From positions 25,427 to 89,426 of the IMG/VR virus record IMGVR_UViG_3300043446_005051: a stretch of 64,000 bases of DNA. One strand, 5' to 3'. The DNA comes from a virus. The position numbers and the translations under genes are program-made. Shown piece after piece: positions 55,497-64,000 of this stretch (position 1 is the stretch's first letter; every line of letters begins with the position of its first letter). The notes under the pieces are model-generated. The model made no database searches. It was given only the letters and a program-made list of their open reading frames with translations, and was not told the origin of the DNA.

Positions 55497-57485
55497 TTAC
55501 GTTATGCCCAGATGTGCTGAAGCGTAAGGCCAACCTGGATTCGATGAGTCAGAAGGAGGTAAATATGCTATGGCATTTGATGATTCTGCTCCGATAGATT
55601 GAGAACCTTGACTACTAGCTTGATCATAAGACGGTGGAGTGCCTATAGATAGTGGAACAATAACTGCTGGAGGGGCGGCAGCTACCTGAAGATTTCCAGG
55701 TTGTGAAGACGCTGCAGCTGCAGCTGCAGTAGATGTACCTGGAGATACTACAGACGCCCGACTTTGAGGTCCTTGAGATCTTACTTGAGATGGTGGCTGT
55801 CCTGATTGAGATTGTACCTGTGGGCCTGTTTGTATTCCAACAGGTCTAGTTGAACTATATGAAGATATATTTTGTCTTGTTCTTGCTTCCCGTAAATTTT
55901 CATTATATCTATTAAGAGCTTCCGACTCACTCCCACCTTGCCCAGCATAAAATCTACCCATTCCTGCCCACTCTTGTCTTAATGTCATAATTTCTCTCAT
56001 TGTTAATGGTTTTGTTGGGTCTACTCCCCTTCTTCTTGCTAGTGCAAGCATCATTTGATTTTGAGTTTCTGGGGAGAAAGTTTGGTCCCAATTAAAAAGT
56101 CCTGAGTCAACTAAACTTTTGAGAGTTTGTGGCATTATCTGGACCGCTCCAGACGCAGTTGAATTATGTCTGTCTTTTGCATATGGTATAATTCCCCCAC
56201 CAAGTCTTTGGGGTAATCTATCTGTCCCTCCAGGTTTTGCAGCATCGTATAACTCTTTTAAAGTCATTTGGGTGAGTTCTGGAACTACCGCTCCTCCATA
56301 TACAGTGTTATAACCAGTATCTTTGGCAGTTCCTTCGGATTCACGAATAGTCGCAATAAGAGCTTGTTCCTCTGGAGTATCTGCAGCAATATCACTAGCA
56401 TTTAGATTTCCACCGGGCGAAGACCCAGAATCTGGAGGAGGTGGAGCACCAGCTGAACCTGGACTTGGAGATGCTGAAGGTTGCTGTTTAGATCTTTCCG
56501 TTACAAATTTAATTAAATCATTAACTGCATTTGAAAATGTATCTATAATTCTTTCCATTCCACTTAAGAATCCTTCTGATACGGATGACTGAGATTCAGC
56601 CCCAGTTACAGTAGATGACCGAAGCTTTTCTTCTTGAAATTGTTCGGCTTTGCTCATTCCACTTAGAGCTTCTGCTCCTACTCCAGCAGCTCCAATACCT
56701 AATCCAGCTGCTGCTCCAAATCCAACAGCTTTACCTAATCCACTTCTTGCAAATTTTCCAATAGAACTTCCACCTTGTTGCTTTAATGCACCTCCAGGTA
56801 CTTTTAAATCCAAACTTAAATCGGGAGCATTACCAGAAGCTGTTGGTAAATTAGATAATTGGCGAACTATCTTTACTATAACTTGACGTACTAATGTTGC
56901 AATATTAAAGGATTCATCAAAAATTCGACGAAGAGTTTTTAATGCAACTCTTATTCGTTTAAAATTCTTTTCATCTCCAAAATAAGTGATGAAATTTACT
57001 GCATTTTTATATAAATCTAAAAATTTCTTTAAAACTGAAAATGGACGAGTATTCTCAATTGACTGTACTTTTTGTTGATAATCTCTTTTGATGTTATCAG
57101 TTAAAGCATCTACACTATTTTTAAATTGAGTCTGAACGGTTCTAATTATATTTTGAGTCTGATTCTTTGTATTATTAATAAATGTAGATAATGTCGTATT
57201 TACATTTTGTGATAGTCTTTGAGCTAAGGTTGAAAAATTATTCGCATTACTTACATTTGTAGTAGAGTTATTAGTTACATTTGTGGAAATTGAACTAATA
57301 ACTCCTGGTGCATTCGAAGAAATTGGTTTTACTGCAGCCCTATCAAAATTTACAATCTTATTCTTTGCGGAATTTAAAACAGAAGAACCTATTGTGCCTT
57401 TTCTACCTAACATAAATGTAGAAAAAGCCTCAGGAGATGCTCCTTTGTTTTTATTAATAACTTCTGGATTAATAAAACTCCGCAT
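55497..57485 (-). CDS. tail protein with lysozyme-like (GH104-type) domain (662 aa)
   Basis: N-terminal 280 residues are helical with repeated coiled coils (VNTTLSTFINNTKNQTQNII) and a Gly/Ala-rich stretch. Residues about 370-500 resemble GH104-type phage lysozymes: ALIATIRESEGTAKDTGYNT with the catalytic Glu, SGAVQIMPQTLKSLVDSGLF (SAAGAYQ-like), then FSPETQNQMMLALARRRGVD. The C-terminus is Pro/Gln/Ser-rich. Probably cleaves the glycan strand during infection. A CATAAATA late-like motif precedes it. Confidence 0.72.
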   Translation of the reverse strand: MRSFINPEVINKNKGASPEAFSTFMLGRKGTIGSSVLNSAKNKIVNFDRAAVKPISSNAPGVISSISTNVTNNSTTNVSNANNFSTLAQRLSQNVNTTLSTFINNTKNQTQNIIRTVQTQFKNSVDALTDNIKRDYQQKVQSIENTRPFSVLKKFLDLYKNAVNFITYFGDEKNFKRIRVALKTLRRIFDESFNIATLVRQVIVKIVRQLSNLPTASGNAPDLSLDLKVPGGALKQQGGSSIGKFARSGLGKAVGFGAAAGLGIGAAGVGAEALSGMSKAEQFQEEKLRSSTVTGAESQSSVSEGFLSGMERIIDTFSNAVNDLIKFVTERSKQQPSASPSPGSAGAPPPPDSGSSPGGNLNASDIAADTPEEQALIATIRESEGTAKDTGYNTVYGGAVVPELTQMTLKELYDAAKPGGTDRLPQRLGGGIIPYAKDRHNSTASGAVQIMPQTLKSLVDSGLFNWDQTFSPETQNQMMLALARRRGVDPTKPLTMREIMTLRQEWAGMGRFYAGQGGSESEALNRYNENLREARTRQNISSYSSTRPVGIQTGPQVQSQSGQPPSQVRSQGPQSRASVVSPGTSTAAAAAASSQPGNLQVAAAPPAVIVPLSIGTPPSYDQASSQGSQSIGAESSNAIAYLPPSDSSNPGWPYASAHLGIT

Positions 57486-57516
57486 TATCTCCCTTATACT
57501 TTATATCTTATTTATG

Positions 57517-57684
57517 TTAATTTTGTTGTTTTGATTTTTCTTCTTCAATGTGCTCTGATAGCATAAAGACATATATTTCTCTATCAAAAGGAGTCATATT
57601 TTCGACCATTGGTATTGGCCATTTATGATATTGTTGAAGTGAAAAATTCATTTTATAATAACTCTCAAGAGTCATATATGCCAT
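57517..57684 (-). CDS. short baseplate-assembly-type protein (55 aa)
   Basis: Starts MAYMTLESYYKMNFSLQQYH and continues KWPIPMVENMTPFDREIYVF, LSEHIEEEKS. Similar short proteins ('...Y.LNF.L...HKW...E.ENM.PWER..Y') sit immediately downstream of the gp26-type gene in T4-like cyanophages. Probably an assembly factor of the baseplate hub; role inferred from position. Confidence 0.65.
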   Translation of the reverse strand: MAYMTLESYYKMNFSLQQYHKWPIPMVENMTPFDREIYVFMLSEHIEEEKSKQQN

Positions 57685-57686
57685 TG

Positions 57687-58427
57687 CTAGATAAAAAAAC
57701 TAGTTAGCCCTTTTAAGATTACCACATTTTCTTTTCCTGTGTTTGGATTGGTAACGGTTAAAGAATGACTCAAGACTGGCATTGTATCAAAGAACTGTTC
57801 AATTTTTTTAAATTGTTGAGTTGTCAATGAATCTAAAAACTCAAAGAGTTCTTTTTGAGTACAATCACTTGCAGCATAGCTTTCTTCTTCGTTGAAGATT
57901 ACATCCATACACGATGCAATAATTTCAAAGGACTTCTTAATATTTTCAATTGTTTGATTCTCATTATCAATAGAGTCAAAATTGAAAGTAGACTCTACAA
58001 ATTGCTTCAGAGCTGGGTACTTCATTCGAAGTACTAAATTATCACTTAGTTTAATGTCTCTGGAATGTTCTGGATTTTTCTCTACTTTTATTTCATCAAT
58101 AAAAACAGTTACTGGAACTTGAGTTGTTCCATCATCTCCACAAGTTATAATTAAGTCTAAATTTTCACCAGCAGATTTTGCTCGAATATTAAGAAAAATA
58201 TATTCAATATCAAACGATGGTAGTTCATCTACTTTGATTCCTCTTGTTAAAATACAATTTTTTAGAATTTGACGAATTGCATTTATAATTTGAGATTCTT
58301 TTTTAGATTCAACTGCTTCTAATAATACTTTTTCTTCCTTTACTAAAAAAGGTCGAAACTTAATTGGTTTTTCTGTGGAAGGTAAAATCAAATCATATTG
58401 ACTTGTAACAATTTTCGGTAAAGGCAT
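57687..58427 (-). CDS. 26: T4-type baseplate hub protein gp26-like (246 aa)
   Basis: Starts MPLPKIVTSQYDLILPSTEK and continues IKFRPFLVKEEKVLLEAVES, a pattern I associate with the T4 baseplate gp26 family: 'P.pKI.TP.Y.L.LPSTGK.I.FRPFLVKEEK.LL.A'. The rest (IINAIRQILKNCILTRGIKV, CTQKELFEFLDSLTTQQFKK) also fits. T4 gp26 is slightly shorter. Preceded by a late promoter (58458) and followed by the 55-aa gene 3 bases downstream. Confidence 0.72.
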   Translation of the reverse strand: MPLPKIVTSQYDLILPSTEKPIKFRPFLVKEEKVLLEAVESKKESQIINAIRQILKNCILTRGIKVDELPSFDIEYIFLNIRAKSAGENLDLIITCGDDGTTQVPVTVFIDEIKVEKNPEHSRDIKLSDNLVLRMKYPALKQFVESTFNFDSIDNENQTIENIKKSFEIIASCMDVIFNEEESYAASDCTQKELFEFLDSLTTQQFKKIEQFFDTMPVLSHSLTVTNPNTGKENVVILKGLTSFFI

Positions 58428-58457
58428 CTTCTATAGATAATTACAAATTTGTATTTT

Positions 58458-58465
58458 TATTTATA
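58458..58465 (-). promoter_or_regulatory. T4-type late promoter
   Basis: TATAAATA on the minus strand, overlapping the stop codon of the tail-tube-type gene, 31 bases before the gp26-like start. Confidence 0.55.
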
Positions 58466-59225
58466 ATGATAATATATCGTTGTTATTTCCTACACCACTA
58501 TAACCCATTACATATCTACTATATAAAAATCTTACTGTAGTTTTTGTAATAGTACTTCCTTCATAAGTAACTGGAATCGAATTCACATTTTCTGGATATG
58601 CATCTATAAGTCGATATGATACTGTGGGAGTAGCTCCTGCTTGATTTGTACCCGCCTTAATAAAATTTCTTTCGAATTTTGAGATTGTAATGATTCTTTT
58701 ATATTCTTCTGGGTAACGAAGTCTATAAAAACTTGGACTTTCTAATTGAGTTCCATTTCCACTTGAAGATGCTCTAACTAATCCAGTTCTGAAGTTATAA
58801 AGTGGATTTATAAAATTCATCCATTCTTCAAAGAGCCGAATCACTCTAAACTCGTTATCGACATAAAAAGTAACCTCAAGTGGTGGAAATACTCTATATT
58901 GAGGAAAACTTTCAATTATGCCTTGTCGAGAACCTTGTTCTTGAGTTGAATTAAAGGATAGTCCAGGAATAGAAGCATCAGAGCATAAAAAATCAAAATT
59001 TGATGCGGGATATTCATTATCCGTTAAAATTCCAGTTTGACTTAGATGGTTTAATAATTTATCTGCAGAATTAGTACTTCTAGAAAGATGTAGAGATAAT
59101 TTAAATTGAGAAGTGACTGAGAGTTTTCCCAGTATCTCCATTGCGACAGGCGACGTAGTGTTATCACTGCGGCCATCTCTTGTCATTTTGGCATATAGAT
59201 TGCCTATACCTGGAGCTCCTGCCAT
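58461..59225 (-). CDS. tail-tube-family protein, probably gp54-type tube initiator (254 aa)
   Basis: Beta-rich protein starting MAGAPGIGNLYAKMTRDGRS. The segments NFDFLCSDASIPGLSFNSTQ and RVFPPLEVTFYVDNEFRVIR, followed by LFEEWMNFINP, are typical of T4-like tail tube and tube-cap/initiator proteins (gp19/gp48/gp54 superfamily). The start at 59225 is chosen because the longer frame (to 59273) runs through a late promoter. Cap and wedge genes gp48 and gp53 lie nearby on the plus strand, so gp54 is the most likely assignment. Confidence 0.6.
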   Translation of the reverse strand: MAGAPGIGNLYAKMTRDGRSDNTTSPVAMEILGKLSVTSQFKLSLHLSRSTNSADKLLNHLSQTGILTDNEYPASNFDFLCSDASIPGLSFNSTQEQGSRQGIIESFPQYRVFPPLEVTFYVDNEFRVIRLFEEWMNFINPLYNFRTGLVRASSSGNGTQLESPSFYRLRYPEEYKRIITISKFERNFIKAGTNQAGATPTVSYRLIDAYPENVNSIPVTYEGSTITKTTVRFLYSRYVMGYSGVGNNNDILSL

Positions 59226-59254
59226 TACTTCTAAATAAGATAAATCCTCTTTTA

Positions 59255-59262
59255 TATTTATA
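59255..59262 (-). promoter_or_regulatory. T4-type late promoter at the strand switch
   Basis: TATAAATA on the minus strand, 30 bases before the tail-tube-type start codon, in the divergent gap with gp4. Confidence 0.6.
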
Positions 59263-59266
59263 ACTA

Positions 59267-59725
59267 ATGACAAAAGGTTCTAATTATAATCAAGGAAAGT
59301 TCCGGCCTAAAAATCCAAGTAAATATAAAGGAAATCCTTGTGAAATATATTATCGCTCTTCATATGAACTTAAGTTTATGCAATACTGTGATCTCTCAGA
59401 AAGTGTAATGAGTTATCAGTCTGAAGAATTTTGTATTCCATATATATCTCCTATAGATGGTAAATATCACCGATACTTTCCTGACTTTTTTATTCAATAT
59501 AAAGATAAATTTGGAAATATAAGAAAAGCTGTAATTGAAATTAAACCCGAAAAAGATCTTAAAGAGCCAGACAAGAATCCAAAAAGAAAAACTAAAAGCT
59601 GGGCATATCAAGTTAAAACTTGGGCAGTAAATCAACAAAAATGGAGTGCAGCTCGTAAGTTCTGTGAAGATAAAGGATGGGAATTTAGAATATTTACAGA
59701 AAAAGAATTGTTTGGAACTAAATAA
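59267..59725 (+). CDS. 4: head completion nuclease gp4
   Basis: 152 aa (T4 gp4 about 150). Starts MTKGSNYNQGKFRPKNPSKY. The pattern GNPCEIYYRSSYELKFMQYC (E of a TnsA-like nuclease), YFPDFFIQYK and VIEIKPEKDL (D...E-x-K) gives an intact PD-(D/E)XK core. T4 gp4 is needed to complete heads and join them to tails. First gene of the plus-strand run; transcription switches strand here. Confidence 0.85.
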   Translation: MTKGSNYNQGKFRPKNPSKYKGNPCEIYYRSSYELKFMQYCDLSESVMSYQSEEFCIPYISPIDGKYHRYFPDFFIQYKDKFGNIRKAVIEIKPEKDLKEPDKNPKRKTKSWAYQVKTWAVNQQKWSAARKFCEDKGWEFRIFTEKELFGTK

Positions 59726-59757
59726 TTTAAATCCGCCTTTAACTTATTAGCATCACT

Positions 59758-60276
59758 ATGATATCAGATGATATAAGAAAAAGAGCAGGTAGAGCTGGTT
59801 ATAAAAGTGGAAATTGGTACACTAATTCACTGATGAATGAATTAGAACAATATCAAAAAAGAAATATAAATCAAGCAGATACTTATTTTATTACTCCCGG
59901 TGATTTAATCTTTTTTATGTATTCTGCCAAATATCCTCAGAAGTATAAATTTTGGGACCAACATCCACTGGTTTATGTAATGGAAGTTCATCCATCTAAA
60001 GGTCTTTTTTTCGGTTCTAATTTACATTACTTGAATCCATCGTATAGAGGCATCTATGCAAAGTCGTACCTAAATAAAAAAGGAATGGCAAATGCTCCTC
60101 GTAAAACTTTAAAGAATTACTTATTTGCTAATGTATCAACTAATTTATATAAAATTCCAGAAGATGATTGGGTTGGAGTATCTCTTCTTCCTACTGAAAG
60201 TTTTGTAAATAAAAGAGGAGCTAAAGTACCTAAACACCAAGTATGGGATTATCCAGATACTCTATCATCCCCCTAA
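59758..60276 (+). CDS. conserved myovirus protein (172 aa)
   Basis: Starts MISDDIRKRAGRAGYKSGNW. The core TPGDLIFFMYSAKYPQKYKF, HPLVYVMEVHPSKGLFFGSN and LHYLNPSYRG is a widely shared T4-like phage pattern ('PG.l.FF.Y.AK....YYD..Plv......g.f.GlNlHYL'). Some relatives are annotated as gp2-type DNA-end protectors, but I cannot confirm that. Lies between gp4 and gp48. Confidence 0.65.
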   Translation: MISDDIRKRAGRAGYKSGNWYTNSLMNELEQYQKRNINQADTYFITPGDLIFFMYSAKYPQKYKFWDQHPLVYVMEVHPSKGLFFGSNLHYLNPSYRGIYAKSYLNKKGMANAPRKTLKNYLFANVSTNLYKIPEDDWVGVSLLPTESFVNKRGAKVPKHQVWDYPDTLSSP

Positions 60277-60287
60277 AGTAATCTAAA

Positions 60288-61847
60288 ATGGCAGCACCAA
60301 ATACACCGAGTACTCCAACAGTTCAGGTAGTTAATTCAAAATTCTACGAATCAACTAAAGATGGAGTAAAGACTACATATCAATTATTTTATGATCCTAA
60401 ATCGGGGGATTATTGGGCATCTTCAACTCCTCTAACTGACCCAAAATCAAGAGAAAATGCTATTTTAGTGAATGGGGAATTTACTAAAAAAGCAGTTGAA
60501 GATAGTTTGTTTTTTAAAGATAAAAACCCAAATACACCAGAAGATGTATCGATTTCATTGTCAAGGCAAGCTAGAGACCAAGTTAAAGGGGCTTTTGCTG
60601 CAGTAGGTGGAACTGCTGGAGGAAATCAAGTAAATCCTTCGGTTAATTCTAACCAATTTAAAGCTCAAGGTGCTAACGGTCCAGATATCTTTCAACCTAT
60701 TAGAGATTTTGCTTCTAATCTACCTGGAATAGATGACGTAGCAAATCTGATAAAAAATTTTGGCACCCCAAATATAGCAGATTTTGACAGTGCTAATATG
60801 AGGGATTTATTTAAAGAACCATTATATTACCCACTAGACCTTAAATCTACAAGACAAGATATTCTGGTTATAACTCAATATATGTATAAATCTCCATATA
60901 ATGAATTATTTAAAGGTGAATTAAATAATTCATCTCCTGGGACTATTGTAAATGGAGCTCCAAGACTAAGTGCATTAAGAGACCCAATTCAATCTGTAAC
61001 TCTTCCTATTCCAAATAATGTATCAGATAGTAATGCTACAGGATGGGGAGATGATAAAATGGGAACTACTGCAATGGCGGCAGCTGGAAATATGCCAAAA
61101 GCACTTACGGCGGCAGCTATTAGTCAATTAGCTAAGGCTGGTGGTCAATTTATTCCAGGTCTTAATCTACAAGGAGCTGCACTTAAATACTTAACAGACC
61201 TTATCGGCAAAAATCCAGGCGCTATTTATAATTTGTTAGAACCTAGTTCACTCGTAAATCCTAGTTTAGGTGCTGCGATTCAATCGCTAGTCCTTCAAAA
61301 CATTGGGTTTACGGATGTTACCCCAGAAACAATTTTATCTAGAGGGTATGGAGTAATTACTAACTCTAATGTTGAACTTCTATTTACTGGACCTACTTTA
61401 AGAGGTTTTCAATTTGGATATATAATGTCTCCTAGAAGTCAAGGAGAAGCTACAATGTGTAGAAAAATTCTTCGATTTTTTAAGCAAGGAATGGCACCCA
61501 AAAAAAATAAGGCATCTAGTACTGGATACGGGGGACCTTCTTTTTTCCTTGCAACTCCAAATGTATTTAAATTAGAATATAAATCATATGATTCTAGTGG
61601 AAAGCCTATTAAAATAAAAGGTCTAAACAGATTTAAAATATGTGCATTGACTAATTTACAGACAAGCTATTCTGATGGTCAGTGGGCGGCATATGATGAA
61701 GGTCAACCTGCTCGTATGCAAATGAACTTAGCATTTAAAGAACTTGAGCCAGTTTATGAAAGTGACTATCAAGAGACTAAATCAAGTACTCTACCTGCAA
61801 GATATGATGATTTAGGCCCAGTTTTACCCGACGAAATAGGTTATTAA
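60288..61847 (+). CDS. 48: baseplate tail tube cap gp48
   Basis: 519 aa, longer than T4 gp48 (364), as usual in cyanophages. Starts MAAPNTPSTPTVQVVNSKFY. Conserved parts: KEPLYYPLDLKSTRQDILVI, GYIMSPRSQGEATMCRKILR, FKQGMAPKK and VFKLEYKSYD, the tube-like fold that caps the baseplate and starts tube growth. The middle Ala/Gly-rich segment (MAAAGNMPKALTAAAISQLA) is typical of cyanophage versions. Confidence 0.78.
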   Translation: MAAPNTPSTPTVQVVNSKFYESTKDGVKTTYQLFYDPKSGDYWASSTPLTDPKSRENAILVNGEFTKKAVEDSLFFKDKNPNTPEDVSISLSRQARDQVKGAFAAVGGTAGGNQVNPSVNSNQFKAQGANGPDIFQPIRDFASNLPGIDDVANLIKNFGTPNIADFDSANMRDLFKEPLYYPLDLKSTRQDILVITQYMYKSPYNELFKGELNNSSPGTIVNGAPRLSALRDPIQSVTLPIPNNVSDSNATGWGDDKMGTTAMAAAGNMPKALTAAAISQLAKAGGQFIPGLNLQGAALKYLTDLIGKNPGAIYNLLEPSSLVNPSLGAAIQSLVLQNIGFTDVTPETILSRGYGVITNSNVELLFTGPTLRGFQFGYIMSPRSQGEATMCRKILRFFKQGMAPKKNKASSTGYGGPSFFLATPNVFKLEYKSYDSSGKPIKIKGLNRFKICALTNLQTSYSDGQWAAYDEGQPARMQMNLAFKELEPVYESDYQETKSSTLPARYDDLGPVLPDEIGY

Positions 61848-61848
61848 T

Positions 61849-63327
61849 ATGGCATACTTCAACGAACTTCCATTTATTAGATATCAATCTAGATTCGATG
61901 ACGAATCTTCAAATCAAGATTATACTTTAATTCGAAACATCTTTCGAAGAGCTATACTAAGAAGTGAATTATCAGGTGAGGCTTCAGTATTTAATTTTTA
62001 TCAATTAAGGGAAAATGATAGACCCGATAAAATTGCAGATAGAATATATGATGACCCAGAATTAGATTGGGCAATTTTAGTTGCAAATAATATTGTTGAT
62101 TACCATTCAGAGTGGCCTCTATATGGAGATGCATTCTATTCATATTTAATGGATAAATATGGGTCTGAAGAGAAATTAAAAGAGACTCGTTATGTTGAAT
62201 CAAATGAAGTTCGAGACGACTATAATCGATTAGTCTTTCCAAAAGAACTACAAATTCAAACCGATTTATATCAAGAATTTACAACAAGAAGTGGAAAGGA
62301 AAACCCTCTTTATTATGATTTGGATTTTTATCCAGTTCCAAATAAATATTATCCATTAAAAGTTCAAACAAATCTATGGCAATATACTGAAATATGGGAA
62401 AGAGATAACTTAAATGAAAATGATACTTATAGAGGTGAAAAATATGAAGTTTCTCAAATACAGATAAAAAAACCATTAAATCAATCTATAGATGGGTATA
62501 GTCCAAATACAAGACTTGATTATTCCTTCCTTTCAGTATATTCAAGAGATGATACAACAATTGATATATTCTCTCCAAATAGTTTAAATGGTTGGCCTAA
62601 TACCTGGGGAGGTTCTACTCCAGTTTATTATAGAGATGGAAATTCAGATAAAGTAACTTTATACTCCACTGTAGGAAATTCTGTAGATATAACAAATGAC
62701 TTTAGACTCTTTTATATCATCACAAGTTTTGATGAAATTGATAAAGTAACTTTCACTGAAGGTACTGTTCTTTTAGATGAAGCGAGTGAAACATATACCA
62801 TTACTAATCCAACTTCAAATTTAAATGGAATTCAATCTATATTAGAGATTAAGAGAAATCGTAAAGGTGAGGTTATAAAAATAAATGTAGTGAATGGAGG
62901 TAGATACTACACTGAAGGTGAATTATTAACTATTAGTGGTTCACTAATTGGTGGTAGGGATATAATCGATGATATTGTGGTGACTGTTCGTTCTATTCGT
63001 AAAAAGCCTCAGTTTAGATTCTTTACACTTGGCGATACAAATAATGAACCCTTTCCAAATGTTAAAGTATCAACGTTTAATGAAACTGGATTTAGCTATC
63101 TTGATACTTCTTATAATAGAGTTGATGTTTATGATGACCAAAATGAAGTCAATAATTATGATTATGAAGTGAAGATCAATGATGATAATAGTAGAATTGC
63201 AATTATAAAACCTGAATATATTGGTGCGTTTGTTGGGGACTTTAGAAATATTATGAGTTACGGAAACTCTAGTGAAACTGTAAATAAAAAAGTCAAGGTA
63301 GTAAAAGAAATTGATTTAAACAATTAA
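61849..63327 (+). CDS. 53: baseplate wedge protein gp53
   Basis: 492 aa, longer than T4 gp53 (196). The N-terminal 190 residues match gp53: MAYFNELPFIRYQSRFDDES, then RNIFRRAILRSELSGEASVF, NDRPDKIADRIYDDPELDWA and YGDAFYSYLMDKYGSEEKL. The remaining part is an added beta-rich domain common in cyanophages. Two bases after gp48 and convergent with gene 32. Confidence 0.82.
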   Translation: MAYFNELPFIRYQSRFDDESSNQDYTLIRNIFRRAILRSELSGEASVFNFYQLRENDRPDKIADRIYDDPELDWAILVANNIVDYHSEWPLYGDAFYSYLMDKYGSEEKLKETRYVESNEVRDDYNRLVFPKELQIQTDLYQEFTTRSGKENPLYYDLDFYPVPNKYYPLKVQTNLWQYTEIWERDNLNENDTYRGEKYEVSQIQIKKPLNQSIDGYSPNTRLDYSFLSVYSRDDTTIDIFSPNSLNGWPNTWGGSTPVYYRDGNSDKVTLYSTVGNSVDITNDFRLFYIITSFDEIDKVTFTEGTVLLDEASETYTITNPTSNLNGIQSILEIKRNRKGEVIKINVVNGGRYYTEGELLTISGSLIGGRDIIDDIVVTVRSIRKKPQFRFFTLGDTNNEPFPNVKVSTFNETGFSYLDTSYNRVDVYDDQNEVNNYDYEVKINDDNSRIAIIKPEYIGAFVGDFRNIMSYGNSSETVNKKVKVVKEIDLNN

Positions 63328-63360
63328 GGCAGGTTCTTTAGGATTTTTAAAGAACCTGCC
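63328..63360. terminator. bidirectional terminator between gp53 and gene 32
   Basis: GGCAGGTTCTTTA/TAAAGAACCTGCC perfect 13-bp stem with loop GGATTTT, flanked by A/T-rich sequence. Serves two convergent units. Confidence 0.8.
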
Positions 63361-63370
63361 TCTAATTTAA

Positions 63371-64000
63371 TTACATTTCTGCAAGTTTAGCAAATCGAGC
63401 GAGATAATCTTCTGTATCATCGTCATCATCATCATTTGAAATGATAGATGATGATACTGTTTTTACATTTGAATACTCGTCTTCGATTTCTTCTTCAAGC
63501 TCTGGATTTACTCGTCGAGCTGAAGACTCATAGACTGAACCATTTACAATATCAAGCCTCTTTTGAAGATCTTCTGCTGATTTGAAAGTGGATGGATTGG
63601 TAAACTCAGTTAAGTCATAAAGTGAATTATAAATTTCTTCGAGTTTACTATCATCTCCATCGAGAAGAGGTTCAGAGTCTAGGAATTCAGAGTCATCATA
63701 ATTCCAGTACTTACCTTTTTTGTTTACGATGATATTAAAATCAGCGCCGTCATAAAGGTCAAATACTTCAACACGCTTCTTCCGCTTTGAAGTAGGCTTC
63801 ATTGCCTGTTTAATCTTATCTAGAATTTTAACCCCATACTTATAGATTTTTACCTTTCCATTGTTTTCTGGATTTACAGGGTCATCAATAATATAGATGT
63901 TTGAATAATAATTTAGTTTTCTCTTACGACCTGGGCTATCATCGTCACCTCGAACGATAGATTCCTTTCCTTCCGCCCAAAGTCTCCTGTTTTCATCACA
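63371..64000 (-). CDS. 32: single-stranded DNA-binding protein gp32 (5' end beyond window)
   Basis: The frame is open from 64000 to a stop at 63371. The first visible codons read CDENRRLWAEGKESIVRGDD, then RKRKLNYYSNIYIIDDPVNP, ENNGKVKIYKYGVKILDKI, KRKKRVEVFDLYDGADFNII and KGKYWNYDDSEFLDSEPLLD. This is the core of T4 gp32 (T4: '[35 protein letters not shown]'), including a zinc-module Cys at the edge. The acidic C-terminus (DDDDDDTEDYLARFAKLAEM) is the gp32 protein-interaction tail. It coats replication and recombination intermediates. An internal ATG at 63802 is not the start. Confidence 0.9.
   Translation of the reverse strand, partial: CDENRRLWAEGKESIVRGDDDSPGRKRKLNYYSNIYIIDDPVNPENNGKVKIYKYGVKILDKIKQAMKPTSKRKKRVEVFDLYDGADFNIIVNKKGKYWNYDDSEFLDSEPLLDGDDSKLEEIYNSLYDLTEFTNPSTFKSAEDLQKRLDIVNGSVYESSARRVNPELEEEIEDEYSNVKTVSSSIISNDDDDDDTEDYLARFAKLAEM

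Noticed and set aside
58461-59273. Longer N-terminus of the tail-tube-type protein (start at 59273)
   Set aside because: The extra 16 codons include the late promoter, and the start would precede the likely transcription start.
63371-63802. A complete 143-aa gene at the right edge
   Set aside because: The frame continues upstream to the window edge with clear gp32 sequence, so the ATG at 63802 is internal.
1-64000. CRISPR array, insertion sequence or integrase/attachment site
   Set aside because: No regular repeat-spacer pattern, no transposase, no terminal inverted repeats and no integrase were seen. Consistent with a strictly lytic myovirus.

Overview
This 64-kb window (roughly one third G+C) is a piece of a T4-like myovirus genome, most probably a cyanophage infecting marine Synechococcus or Prochlorococcus. 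The right end carries recognisable T4-type morphogenesis genes: gp53, gp48, gp4, a gp54/tail-tube-type protein, a gp26-type baseplate protein, hub proteins and the 3' part of gene 32. It also has very long cyanophage-style fibre proteins and T4-type late promoters (TATAAATA). The cyanobacterial link comes from protein families I recognise from cyanophages and from an I-Ssp6803I-like PD-(D/E)XK endonuclease. No host genes or photosynthesis genes are visible.

Layout. (1) 1-7.9 kb: small, tightly overlapping minus-strand accessory genes, an HNH nuclease, an SF2 helicase and two tRNAs. (2) 8.0-11.9 kb: a minus-strand cassette that reads as a complete ubiquitin-like conjugation system: Ubl ending in Gly, JAB/JAMM peptidase, E2-like protein and ThiF/E1-like adenylyltransferase. 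Most of its genes are followed by a hairpin terminator. It resembles the PRTRC/ThiF cassettes of bacterial mobile elements. (3) 12-21 kb: metallophosphoesterase, phage Dam-type methylase, endonuclease, GNAT and HNH-like proteins with T4 internal-protein-type N-termini, Dps, eight tRNAs, and a 0.66-kb gene-free but hairpin-dense block inside the tRNA cluster that looks like a large structured RNA. (4) 21-25.6 kb: about 18 small proteins and a secreted RlpA-like protein. (5) 25.6-48.8 kb: fibre/adhesin region with a 2449-residue beta-helix protein, three RCC1 beta-propeller proteins, a sulfotransferase, a YkgJ-type cysteine-cluster protein, a DUF4376-like protein, an S74-chaperone fibre and a repeat-rich 1295-residue protein. 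(6) 48.8-63.3 kb: baseplate hub and tail module with three potential peptidoglycan-cleaving domains, then divergent plus-strand genes (gp4, unknown, gp48, gp53). (7) 63.4-64 kb: gene 32 on the minus strand, cut by the window edge.

Regulation visible in the sequence: late promoters lie upstream of Dps, fibre, baseplate and tail genes. Sigma70-type promoters on the minus strand (TTGACA-like, 17-bp spacer) drive tRNA units and accessory genes. A dispersed family of short hairpins with related arms (GGACAGT or GTGCCAGT type) marks the ends of many units. Two paralogous plus-strand elements (TTGACA-16-TAtAAT plus four hairpins), 22 kb apart and opposed to all neighbouring genes, look like small-RNA genes.

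All function calls come from reading motifs by eye. No database search was run.
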